A stretch of 18,487 bases of DNA, taken from the NCBI GenBank assembly GCA_037147235.1, contig JBAWVO010000111.1:1-18487 (forward strand), written 5' to 3'. The DNA is from JANXQG01 sp037147235 (GTDB lineage Bacteria > Planctomycetota > Planctomycetia > Pirellulales > Thermoguttaceae). The notes under the pieces were generated by a model. That model worked only from the letters and a program-made list of their open reading frames with translations. It was not told where the DNA came from and ran no database searches. Made by a program: the position numbers and the translations under genes. Shown here piece by piece: positions 1-6,581 of this stretch (position 1 is its first letter; the number at the start of each line of letters is the position of its first letter).

Positions 1-12
1 CCGATGGGGCAG

Positions 13-36
13 TTGACCTGAGCGCAGACAGGTCAA
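13..36. other. Short perfect hairpin downstream of the nucleotidyltransferase gene
   Basis: TTGACCTG and CAGGTCAA form an 8-bp perfect stem around an 8-nt loop. It lies just beyond the stop of the minus-strand gene that ends at 76, so it could be a 3' end structure. There is no U-run in the minus direction; on the plus strand it is followed by TTTAT. A function as terminator is only possible, not shown. Confidence 0.35.
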
Positions 37-75
37 TTTATAAAAACGCCAAAGGCGATCTCTTGATAGCTGGTC

Positions 76-714
76 TCATGTTCGATCAGCCACGCGCTTT
101 TCAGCCAGTCGCTTAAGCTCACGGTCATCTCCAATCAAGAATATCTTTTCTCGCTTCAAAATGCTCTTCACAAAATGGTGGCCGGCATTGATTTTAGTCG
201 AAAACTCGCGAAGAGGATAGACGGTCGGATTCACCTCGCGGTGGAGTTGCGCCTGAGCCTCGGCCAACGCCGCCACAACCTCACCAAAGGCCGCGTCACC
301 GATCACCAGCAGATCGACATCACTCGCGGCCCGCTGCTGGCTGCGGGCGACCGATCCATAAATGAATGCAACGGAAATCTTATCGACTAGCGGGGCCAGC
401 GCAGCCCTCAGAATATCGGCAGCACCGGCCGTCTTGGCGAGAATGCTTTTCATTTCTTCAAAGACTGGGCAGTCGGCACTTGCCTGGAAGTAGACCTGAT
501 TGCCTCGTACGGTGCGGCGCAGAAGCCCAGCCTCGGTGAGTTGCTTCAATTCGCGTTGAATCGCTCCAACACCGCCGCCGGAGAAACGTACGATTTGCCG
601 CAAATAAAATTGTTCGTCGGGATGCCCTAAAAGCAACCCGAGCACCGCGCGGCGGTTGCGGCTGAAGAGTGTTTGGCCGAGGAGGCCAGCATCGGCAATT
701 TCAATTGTACCCAT
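76..714 (-). CDS. Winged-helix regulator fused to a nucleotidyltransferase domain (MNT-like)
   Basis: This 212-aa protein has an N-terminal winged-helix domain (about residues 14-72, with a typical recognition helix and wing ending in GNQVYF). A minimal nucleotidyltransferase domain follows, with GSVARSQQRAASDVDL at about 120-135: the GS...DxD metal-binding signature. Proteins of this layout act as transcriptional regulators or as antitoxin-like partners of HEPN proteins; which applies here is unknown, and no intact HEPN gene is visible. The open frame extends to a TTG at 753, but a good promoter (-35 at 753-748, -10 at 730-725) overlaps that extension. I therefore prefer the ATG at 714, only a few bases after the predicted transcription start, so the mRNA may be nearly leaderless. 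The stop overlaps an ATG (ATGA) opening only 13 codons, so a coupled downstream partner may have been lost. Confidence 0.8.
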   Translation of the reverse strand: MGTIEIADAGLLGQTLFSRNRRAVLGLLLGHPDEQFYLRQIVRFSGGGVGAIQRELKQLTEAGLLRRTVRGNQVYFQASADCPVFEEMKSILAKTAGAADILRAALAPLVDKISVAFIYGSVARSQQRAASDVDLLVIGDAAFGEVVAALAEAQAQLHREVNPTVYPLREFSTKINAGHHFVKSILKREKIFLIGDDRELKRLAEKRVADRT

Positions 715-753
715 AATTGGTTCAATTGTACTATTTATTGGTACGATTGTCAA
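700..753 (-). promoter_or_regulatory. Sigma70-like promoter with a duplicated putative operator
   Basis: On the minus strand TTGACA (753-748) is followed after 17 nt by TACAAT (730-725), a near-consensus promoter for the nucleotidyltransferase gene. The 11-mer GTACAATTGAA occurs at 731-721 and again at 710-700, 21 bp apart (two helical turns). One copy overlaps the -10 element and the other the start of the coding region. This suggests autorepression by the gene's own winged-helix domain; binding is inferred. Confidence 0.6.
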
Positions 754-1020
754 ATACTAGGGCGTTCATGCCGGCAGGCATTCTTGGTATTCAGACAGGC
801 ATTCCACCGTGGTTGCCAATCGCCTTGAACCTCGCTACACTGGTTGTATCGGATTGCTCATTATGGAGGGGCTGCTATGCCTGTGAATATTGACTGAATC
901 AGAGGTGACTTCATTGGCCACGCGCGGAACTGAAGAAGCAGCTTCGGTTTGTGTGCCCCAAGAGGGCACCGGTTCATCCAGCAAAGGGCACGGCCCTGGT
1001 GGACGGTAAAAAATGGAGTG

Positions 1021-1120
1021 TCCAATGTTCTTCCTTGAAGTGCAGTACCACCGCGCCGGCGAGCACGACCGGTTCGACTGGGCCGATTCCCGTGAGGGAC
1101 CGTTCGACTCCGCCGCGGAG
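1021..1120 (+). repeat. 100-bp direct repeat, copy 1 (5' end of zinc-ribbon gene)
   Basis: This stretch matches 1725-1824 with one difference that I can find (GAGCACGACC against GAGCACGGCC). Identity begins just before the ATG and ends abruptly near codon 32. The two copies are offset by 704 bp and bracket the ORF6N gene. Confidence 0.9.
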
Positions 1121-1132
1121 GCCAACGCATGA
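1025..1132 (+). pseudogene. Truncated 35-codon copy of the downstream zinc-ribbon gene
   Basis: The reading frame begins MFFLEVQYHRAGEHDRFDW, as in the intact gene at 1729, but after about 32 codons it diverges and stops. It has lost the whole C-terminal half, including the zinc ribbon. Its TGA overlaps the ATG of the ORF6N gene (ATGA at 1129-1132), so even if the peptide has no function its translation could deliver ribosomes to the next gene. It keeps a GGAG ribosome-binding site. I read it as a duplicated 5' end that now serves as leader for ORF6N. Confidence 0.65.
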
Positions 1133-1665
1133 CAGACGGCCGATCTCCAATTCCGGTCGAGCGGATCGAGCAGTCAATTCTCCTCGTCCGTGAACATAAG
1201 GTCATGCTCGACAGTGACTTGGCTTCGCTGTACGAGGTGGAGACCAAGGTCCTGGTCCGGGCAGTCAAGAGGAACCTGGACCGCTTTCCCGAGGATTTCA
1301 TGTTCCAACTGAGCAAGGAGGAGTTCGATGACTTGAGGTGCCACTTTGGCACCTCAAGTGCTTGGGGCGGTCGCCGTTACGCCCCCTACGCATTCACCGA
1401 GCAGGGGGTGGCCATGCTCTCCAGCGTTTTGCGCAGCCCTCGCGCAGTGGCCGTGAACGTCGAGATCATGCGAGCATTCGTTCGGTTGCGGCAGATGCTG
1501 GCTTCCAATGCCGACTTGGCCCGCAAGTTGGATACCCTGGAAAAGAAGTATGACGACCAATTTCAGATCGTCTTCGATGCGATCCGGCAGTTGATGTTGC
1601 CCCCCGAGGCGAAACCCAAACCGAGAATCGGTTTTCATGTGGAGGAAGATCCCGACGGAGGCTGA
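1129..1665 (+). CDS. ORF6N-domain protein
   Basis: The 178-aa product carries a clear ORF6N domain over about residues 8-125. Recognisable blocks are VMLDSDLASLY, VKRNLDRFPEDFMFQL, APYAFTEQGVAMLSSVL and VNVEIMRAFVRLRQ. A short coiled-coil-like segment (about 128-150) and a charged tail follow. ORF6N proteins are common in phages, prophages and bacterial mobile islands and are thought to bind DNA or act as regulators; the exact role is unknown. The start is an ATG overlapping the stop of a truncated upstream reading frame. The gene sits between two copies of the 5' end of a zinc-ribbon gene, suggesting insertion into or duplication around that locus. It is followed at 1729 by the intact zinc-ribbon gene, probably co-transcribed. 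Confidence 0.88.
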   Translation: MTDGRSPIPVERIEQSILLVREHKVMLDSDLASLYEVETKVLVRAVKRNLDRFPEDFMFQLSKEEFDDLRCHFGTSSAWGGRRYAPYAFTEQGVAMLSSVLRSPRAVAVNVEIMRAFVRLRQMLASNADLARKLDTLEKKYDDQFQIVFDAIRQLMLPPEAKPKPRIGFHVEEDPDGG

Positions 1666-1724
1666 GTGCGCATCTGTCGGGAAACCCGGAGTCGGGGTGA
1701 TCGAACGATGATACCAGAGGAGTT

Positions 1725-1824
1725 TCCAATGTTCTTCCTTGAAGTGCAGTACCACCGCGCCGGCGAGCACGGCCGGTTCGACTGGGCCGATTCCCGTGAG
1801 GGACCGTTCGACTCCGCCGCGGAA
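1725..1824 (+). repeat. 100-bp direct repeat, copy 2 (within the intact zinc-ribbon gene)
   Basis: This is the intact partner of the repeat at 1021-1120. It includes the four bases before the start codon and the first 32 codons. The near-identity at synonymous positions indicates a recent duplication. Confidence 0.9.
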
Positions 1825-2025
1825 GCTATCCGCTTCGTGGAATCCGAATGTGGCCTCCCCTGGCGCGTGGTCGATGAGGATTTTGAGGATAATGGCATCG
1901 AGTACGACAGCGGAAACGAAGATCAGCCCCCAGCCGACCCACCCCCCTGTCCGGAGTGCAAGACGTGGAATTGCGAGCCTGGCGGCGGAAAGTGGTGGTG
2001 CATCGACTGCGGAATGGAGTTCTAG
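1729..2025 (+). CDS. Small zinc-ribbon protein of unknown function
   Basis: The predicted product has 98 aa. The N-terminal half (MFFLEVQYHRAGEHGRFDW onward) looks like a small alpha/beta unit rich in acidic residues. The C-terminus has the pattern CPECKTWNC...WWCIDCGMEF, that is CxxC...CxxC, expected to bind one zinc. I do not recognise a named family. The frame is open from a GTG at 1666, but I chose the ATG at 1729: AGAGGAG lies at the right distance upstream, and the duplicated copy at 1025 begins with the same residue. It directly follows the ORF6N gene (64 nt from that stop) and may be in one transcript with it. Its 5' 100 bp are duplicated upstream. Confidence 0.7.
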   Translation: MFFLEVQYHRAGEHGRFDWADSREGPFDSAAEAIRFVESECGLPWRVVDEDFEDNGIEYDSGNEDQPPADPPPCPECKTWNCEPGGGKWWCIDCGMEF

Positions 2026-2170
2026 CAGGGAATTTCGTTACAATGGGAAAATGTCATCGAAAAGGTGTTGCGATTGCGATCCGGCGTGCGTTTCGCGAAC
2101 CCTTCACGCTGGCGACGGATGCTCGAATAATAGAGAGGCAGCATAGCCTGTTTATCGAGCTTTACATACA

Positions 2171-3550
2171 TCAGCTTGAACGAGAACCCGTTCCAAGAAT
2201 CTCGCACAACTGCTTATTCGACAGGACCGCATCGATACCGGGGACAGCGTTATCCTCGATCACCATCTCAAAAATTGCCCTTTTGCGATCTAGCATGCGT
2301 GCAATTCCTTCCTCGATAGATTCTGGTGAAATCAATCTCTTGATCATAACCCCTCGTGTCTGGCCGATCCGATGTACCCGATCCTCAGCTTGCGCGAGTA
2401 CTTGTGGGTTCCACCATAGATCAAGTTGGAATACGTATCGAGCCTCGGTCCAGGTAAGTCCAACCCCAGCAGCCATCGTACTCGCGAGCATTATCATAGT
2501 GCCCTTATCTTCACGAAATCGTCGGCTTGCTTCATCTCGCTCCTTCAGATTCATCTCGCCCCGATAAAGGACAACACCAAAGTCCTTCAGCCTTTGCGCA
2601 GCGACCGGCAGAACTTGATTTGCGAAAGTGGAAAAGATCACAGCTTTCTCGTTTGCGCTTGCAAGTTTGCTGGCCTCCTCCTCCAGGTAATCGAGTTTTC
2701 CACTATCCGTATTATCGGAAGAAAGAATGCATATTCGACGTAATCGCTGAATTCCACTCAGCAGAACACCTCGTCGTTTTGACGCTGGTGCATCCCGCAA
2801 TGCACGAAGCTTTTTCCAAACTGTTGCAAGCTCAATATGGTATTCGGATTTCTGGTCGGGATTCATCTCAACGTACGTGTCGCTGATGATCTTTTCCGGC
2901 AACTCGGGCAGCACGTCTCGCTTCGAGCGCCGCAGCATAAGCGTGTCTCGGGTATGCAGGATGTGCGCGTAGTCCGAGAACACGTTCGCGTCCGCAAACT
3001 CATTCGGAACGAGAAATCGGAGGACGCTTCCTAGTTCTTCCGGGCGGTTTTCTAACGGTGTCCCGCTGAGTGCCCACCGACGCGGGACTATAGCATGGGA
3101 AAGCACCCTGGAACGAAGCGAATCCGGATTCTTCATTCGTTGTGCCTCGTCGACGATTATCACATCGAATTCCGTCGCGAAGAAGCAGGTTCCGTTAAGG
3201 GAAGGAAGACGCCAATCTTGAACGATGGTTTCAAACGACGTAATCAGAATTGGGACGCCGCTTTCCAGCAATCCATATCGATCGGATCCACGATAAATTA
3301 CCGCAGCATGCTTCGGTGTCCATTTCTGAGCCTCTCTTTGCCAGTTGAGCAACAGTGATGTAGGACACACAACAAGGGCACGGCGTACCGCTCGCATACT
3401 AAACAGGGATTCTAGGGCGACAAGGGCTTGTACTGTCTTCCCAAGCCCCATGTCATCAGCAAGCAAGAGGCTGTTACTCTGGAGCAACTGAACTATGCCG
3501 CTTTTCTGAAATTCATATAACTGGTTTACGGTTGCCTTTGCAGCGAGCAT
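2171..3550 (-). CDS. SNF2-family helicase/translocase, minimal core
   Basis: This is a 459-aa Swi2/Snf2 ATPase that acts on double-stranded DNA. Motif I DMGLGKT is at about 33-39, motif II DEAQ at 134-137, motif III LSGTPLENR at 161-169, and motif VI QAEDRVHRIGQ at 387-397; both RecA lobes are complete. No nuclease, methyltransferase or zinc domain is attached, so it probably acts with partners. The frame is open to 3643, but the ATG at 3550 is preferred: it starts one nucleotide after the stop of the nuclease gene (TAG at 3554-3552) behind a purine-rich GGGGTGGGGATAGG site, whereas the longer version would overlap by 92 bp. It is the last gene of the ParB-HTH-nuclease-SNF2 operon and likely moves along or remodels DNA for the nuclease. 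GC is lower than in the dnd genes. Confidence 0.9.
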   Translation of the reverse strand: MLAAKATVNQLYEFQKSGIVQLLQSNSLLLADDMGLGKTVQALVALESLFSMRAVRRALVVCPTSLLLNWQREAQKWTPKHAAVIYRGSDRYGLLESGVPILITSFETIVQDWRLPSLNGTCFFATEFDVIIVDEAQRMKNPDSLRSRVLSHAIVPRRWALSGTPLENRPEELGSVLRFLVPNEFADANVFSDYAHILHTRDTLMLRRSKRDVLPELPEKIISDTYVEMNPDQKSEYHIELATVWKKLRALRDAPASKRRGVLLSGIQRLRRICILSSDNTDSGKLDYLEEEASKLASANEKAVIFSTFANQVLPVAAQRLKDFGVVLYRGEMNLKERDEASRRFREDKGTMIMLASTMAAGVGLTWTEARYVFQLDLWWNPQVLAQAEDRVHRIGQTRGVMIKRLISPESIEEGIARMLDRKRAIFEMVIEDNAVPGIDAVLSNKQLCEILGTGSRSS

Positions 3551-3551
3551 C

Positions 3552-4577
3552 CTATCCCCACCCCCGAACCGGCATCTCGCATCCGACGATAGATTCAACC
3601 CCGAGTTGTGAACGGATAGCGTGGGCCAGCGCATAGGCGTCACCTCTTCCGGGGTGAGTAATTACCTTTCTCGCCTTAGAGGCGTGAACGAATTCCAAGG
3701 TTCCCGAAAAGTCAGCGTGATCAGTAAGTGCTACGCGAAAATCTCCATTGCCGTAGTCCATAACGGGTTCTTCGTGTGGCACCATATATGCAGAAAGAGT
3801 GATTTTTTGCAATTGCCGGATCCATGGAAAGTTCCGCTGTTCAGTGAGCTCGACAAAGGCAAGATAGCGATTGCCATCACGCATGAGTTGATTTGCCTCG
3901 GCTGAGCCTAAATCAGTCCAGGGATCAATCGAAACGCCGTACTTCAGATAAATCGCTGCGACGGAGCCAACTCGATGCGTCGCCAGCATTGGATACCGGG
4001 TACAACCGGAAAACAAGCTCATGCCATACTGAAGTCGCCCTCGGTAACCGAGCACCACAACGGAGCCTCTCCGTAACCGGTCAAGAACTAACTGGACGAA
4101 CTGCTCCTCGACCTTCTGCTGATCGTATGATCTAACTGCATCAGGATTACCATAGGTTGAGTCGATGACCAATTCGTCGACCTCAAACACCCGGGCTAAG
4201 GGCCAGTAGAAATCAGATGAATAACCAACTCGCAAACCATTTTGAAGCGATACTCGGACGTGAGCACTCCCTAGCATGTGACCATTGTCCATGATCTCAA
4301 TCTGCTCACCATCTACCGAATACACCTGCCCTTCCGGTAAGACAATGATATTATTCCGTCGCGGAAGCTCACAATTGAGAATCGCTATTAAGAGATCCTT
4401 TGTTTCTTGGGTTACAATTATATCCTGCTCTGCCTTGCTTGTTCCAAAATCCGTCATGTGGTCATGGTGGACGTGGGTCTGTATCCTGACCTTCCTTCCA
4501 AAAGCAAACCCGTCGCAGCTAACGCTCTCGCCGAGAAGGACGGTTCCATCGGCACGAACTGCAGTGGTTGTGGTCAT
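3552..4577 (-). CDS. Metallo-beta-lactamase-fold nuclease (ligase-associated exonuclease / beta-CASP-like)
   Basis: The 341-aa protein has the two-metal signature HVHHDH (about 35-40; HxHxDH), a later GHMLGSAH block, the YSSDF aspartate strand, and DSTYGNP, the beta-CASP-type motif after the core. Near the C-terminus is LTDHADFSG with its conserved histidine, followed by VITHPG. This layout and length resemble the DNA-ligase-associated exonucleases and compact CPSF73-like nucleases more than RNase J, which is longer. It is predicted to cut or degrade DNA or RNA; DNA fits the SNF2 neighbour. The ATG at 4577 overlaps the upstream stop as ATGA, indicating translational coupling. An ATG at 4598 would give 7 more residues. 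Metal ligands appear intact, so activity is plausible but unproven. Confidence 0.8.
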   Translation of the reverse strand: MTTTTAVRADGTVLLGESVSCDGFAFGRKVRIQTHVHHDHMTDFGTSKAEQDIIVTQETKDLLIAILNCELPRRNNIIVLPEGQVYSVDGEQIEIMDNGHMLGSAHVRVSLQNGLRVGYSSDFYWPLARVFEVDELVIDSTYGNPDAVRSYDQQKVEEQFVQLVLDRLRRGSVVVLGYRGRLQYGMSLFSGCTRYPMLATHRVGSVAAIYLKYGVSIDPWTDLGSAEANQLMRDGNRYLAFVELTEQRNFPWIRQLQKITLSAYMVPHEEPVMDYGNGDFRVALTDHADFSGTLEFVHASKARKVITHPGRGDAYALAHAIRSQLGVESIVGCEMPVRGWG

Positions 4578-5290
4578 TTGTCTTTGTTGCTTATCCATCG
4601 GCCAACAGCTTCAGTAATCGTGTGTTCGAGCGGGTTGTAATTGAGGATCGCACGCATTCGTTTAGCGTTAGCGGAGTCTAACACGAGGCTGAAATAGCCC
4701 GCATTGAGAGTCGCGCCAATGAACACCACACCAGGAAAGATGATACCTAGCAGATTGCGGAATTCAGAGTCGTAATCGGCTGCATCAAACCGTGACATCG
4801 CGGCTACAACAGTTGCGTCCGTGATTGCGCCTAGTACCACCTCGCGTCGCTCAATGCGTGGCCTCGTCTTTAGGGCACCCTCAATGCACTTGGAAATGGA
4901 GCCCTGTCCTCTCGTGAACGCTTGCTTAATTTGCCTTGCTTCCTCTTTGCTCAGGTTATTTGTCAAAGCCGCCCCAAAGGCTTCCCGGATCGCAGATGGT
5001 TCGCGTAGACCCTGCAACTCAGACGCAACTGAAAAGCCAATCTTGCCGGGTTTTGCTCCCCAGGCAACTAGGCTTTGAAGATCCGCATCAAGCCCTGCTA
5101 ATGGCATAATTCGCCGGAGTGTGGAGGTTTCACGCATGTTAAGTGACTGAGCGACGGTCTCTAAGGAGGCACTTTTCACGGCGCGCTTTGTGAGACAAGC
5201 TACCTCGGGTGGGCTCAATCGACGCACACTGCGATGAGTGTTTACGCTGAGCAACAAGTCACGCCACTCGTCCAGGGACAGACCGTACAT
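4574..5290 (-). CDS. Unknown protein with ParB/KorB-like helix-turn-helix and novel C-terminal domain
   Basis: About 238 aa. Residues about 25-125 resemble the DNA-binding helical region of ParB/KorB proteins: a segment SLETVAQSLNMRETSTLRRI with helix-turn-helix spacing, then LDADLQSLVAWG and helical repeats ending in LSKEEARQIKQ. The N-terminal ParB/Srx (CTP-binding) domain is absent. The C-terminal 100 residues, including LLGIIFPGVVFIGATLNAGYFSLVLD, form a hydrophobic beta-rich unit that I do not recognise. The gene follows the ParB-like gene by about 90 nt and overlaps the nuclease gene by 4 nt. I prefer the ATG at 5290, which has AGGA upstream; an ATG at 5305 has no visible ribosome-binding site. 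It may pair with the ParB-like protein as a split or auxiliary DNA-binding subunit. Function is inferred only from fold resemblance and context. Confidence 0.6.
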   Translation of the reverse strand: MYGLSLDEWRDLLLSVNTHRSVRRLSPPEVACLTKRAVKSASLETVAQSLNMRETSTLRRIMPLAGLDADLQSLVAWGAKPGKIGFSVASELQGLREPSAIREAFGAALTNNLSKEEARQIKQAFTRGQGSISKCIEGALKTRPRIERREVVLGAITDATVVAAMSRFDAADYDSEFRNLLGIIFPGVVFIGATLNAGYFSLVLDSANAKRMRAILNYNPLEHTITEAVGRWISNKDK

Positions 5291-5379
5291 TGCGGTTCCT
5301 GACATCGTAGTATCAAACTATAGAGAGATGCATACAAAACCGTACCAAAATTCAAACCAGAGAAAAACCGTGACGCGTA

Positions 5380-6246
5380 CTACAGCACGTCGAGAGCTTT
5401 TTCGATAAGAGATGATGCCGCCTCGTCCTGCGATACCCCTTCGTTTTTCGCGAACTTCTGAAGCTTATGGTGGAGCCCTGCCTCCAGCGTTACAAGAATT
5501 TGCTTGAGCTCGGGCTGTTTGCGTCCCTTTTCAATCTTCTCCTCAGGTGTCGCTTCAGGGTCAGACTCCGCAGCCTTGATGAACTGCTTCCGCTGAACGC
5601 CACTCATCGGCACGAGTTCTTTTGCAAACTTGACGGCCGCCGTTTCGTCTACTTCGCCATCGGTACTTTCCGCAGCGCGTTGAGCCTGTAAGGCCGCTCG
5701 AACGTCAACCTTGCCGTCGTCGACCATTTGCTTCAGCTTGGGTGCAAGGCTTTCGTATTTGACGTATTCCTTTACGAGCACTTGGCTCAATCCAGTCTGT
5801 TCAGCAACGATCTTAAAACTGCCGTATGTCTTGAAAAGGGACGTACAGGCATCAATCTTTTCCTTTTGGGTCAGGTCTTCACGCAGGAGGTTCTCGGTGA
5901 GTGAGATAACTTTTGCCTCTGCTTGGCTCACCTTGCGGTCAACCACGATAGCCTGAATTGTCTTGTACTTCAGGATCTCGTGAGCAAGGAATCGTCGTTG
6001 TCCGGTCAAAATTTCGTACTTATTGTCGCCAATGTGGGTGACCACAATTGGTTCGAGCAAGCCTACCTTCGCAATACTTTGCGCGAGTTCCCGGATCCCT
6101 TTGCTTGCATCAACGCGCACCTGGGATTTTCCAATTGAGAGCGAATCGAGCTGAAGCTCAACAACCTTTCCGATCGTTGAGCTTGTGCGAACAGGCTCCT
6201 TCGCACTCGAAGAGCCTTTGTTTCCTGTGGGTTTCTTAGCGGCCAT
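5380..6246 (-). CDS. ParB-like protein (ParB/Srx CTPase fold + HTH), no ParA partner
   Basis: 288 aa. A lysine- and serine-rich leader (1-25) precedes the ParB/Srx domain (about 28-128). The two CTP-contacting motifs seen in ParB proteins are present: TGQRRFLA at 81-88 and ENLLREDL at 118-125. A helix-turn-helix follows (FKIVAEQTGLSQVLVKEYVKY, about 144-164). The C-terminal segment 250-288 looks like a ribbon-helix-helix or similar dimerisation unit. Canonical ParB loads clamps on DNA at parS sites and works with ParA; no ParA gene and no obvious parS array occur here. The start ATG has a GAGGA site 5 nt upstream and a strong promoter 43 nt upstream. As first gene of a nuclease/SNF2 operon beside dndA, it probably acts as a DNA clamp or sensor rather than in chromosome segregation. 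Confidence 0.88.
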   Translation of the reverse strand: MAAKKPTGNKGSSSAKEPVRTSSTIGKVVELQLDSLSIGKSQVRVDASKGIRELAQSIAKVGLLEPIVVTHIGDNKYEILTGQRRFLAHEILKYKTIQAIVVDRKVSQAEAKVISLTENLLREDLTQKEKIDACTSLFKTYGSFKIVAEQTGLSQVLVKEYVKYESLAPKLKQMVDDGKVDVRAALQAQRAAESTDGEVDETAAVKFAKELVPMSGVQRKQFIKAAESDPEATPEEKIEKGRKQPELKQILVTLEAGLHHKLQKFAKNEGVSQDEAASSLIEKALDVL

Positions 6247-6289
6247 CGGTTCCTCAATCTAGTGGGATGACATTGGGAATGGAGTGTAC

Positions 6290-6317
6290 ATTATAATTGT
6301 CGAAGCATTTTTTGCAA
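6290..6317 (-). promoter_or_regulatory. Promoter of the ParB-HTH-nuclease-SNF2 operon
   Basis: On the minus strand TTGCAA (6317-6312) and a consensus TATAAT (6295-6290) are separated by 16 nt, placing transcription start about 37 nt upstream of the ParB-like gene's ATG. The operon can therefore be expressed independently of dndA, although read-through from dndA is possible. Confidence 0.65.
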
Positions 6318-6581
6318 TAGGCCGCACGACCACAGCCAAAGCGACAAGTAACCACCCGTTGTGATTCTGCACCACGGACTTGCCGCAATTCCAAAGGAGG
6401 GGATTAGTGCGGTGGATGGTGCGAAAAAAACGCTCAAACGGTAGGCTTTGCGTGTTCCAGGCAAGCCACGCCGAATAGGCGTACGCAGTCGCGCTACGAC
6501 TTGCGATTGCCGTTTCGCGGAGAATGCATTTTCCATAGTCCGGTGCGAGCCAGCGGCTCTCCGTCGAGATCCAACGCATTT
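6318..6581. other. 264-bp stretch with no supported gene
   Basis: This lies between the dndA stop and the promoter of the ParB-like gene. A TTG-initiated 109-codon frame runs through it on the minus strand (6588-6259), but it overlaps the promoter, has no recognisable domain and no ribosome-binding site that I can defend. I see no clear hairpin terminator. It may be leader or junction sequence where the two gene sets were joined. Confidence 0.5.

Noticed and set aside
861..1352. Minus-strand frame of 163 codons opposite the ORF6N gene
   Set aside because: It is a shadow of the ORF6N gene and the duplicated zinc-ribbon 5' end; composition is unlike a protein and no motif is present.
5380..6246. 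Chromosome or plasmid partition locus
   Set aside because: There is no ParA gene, no parS array and no replication gene; the operon partners are a nuclease and a translocase.
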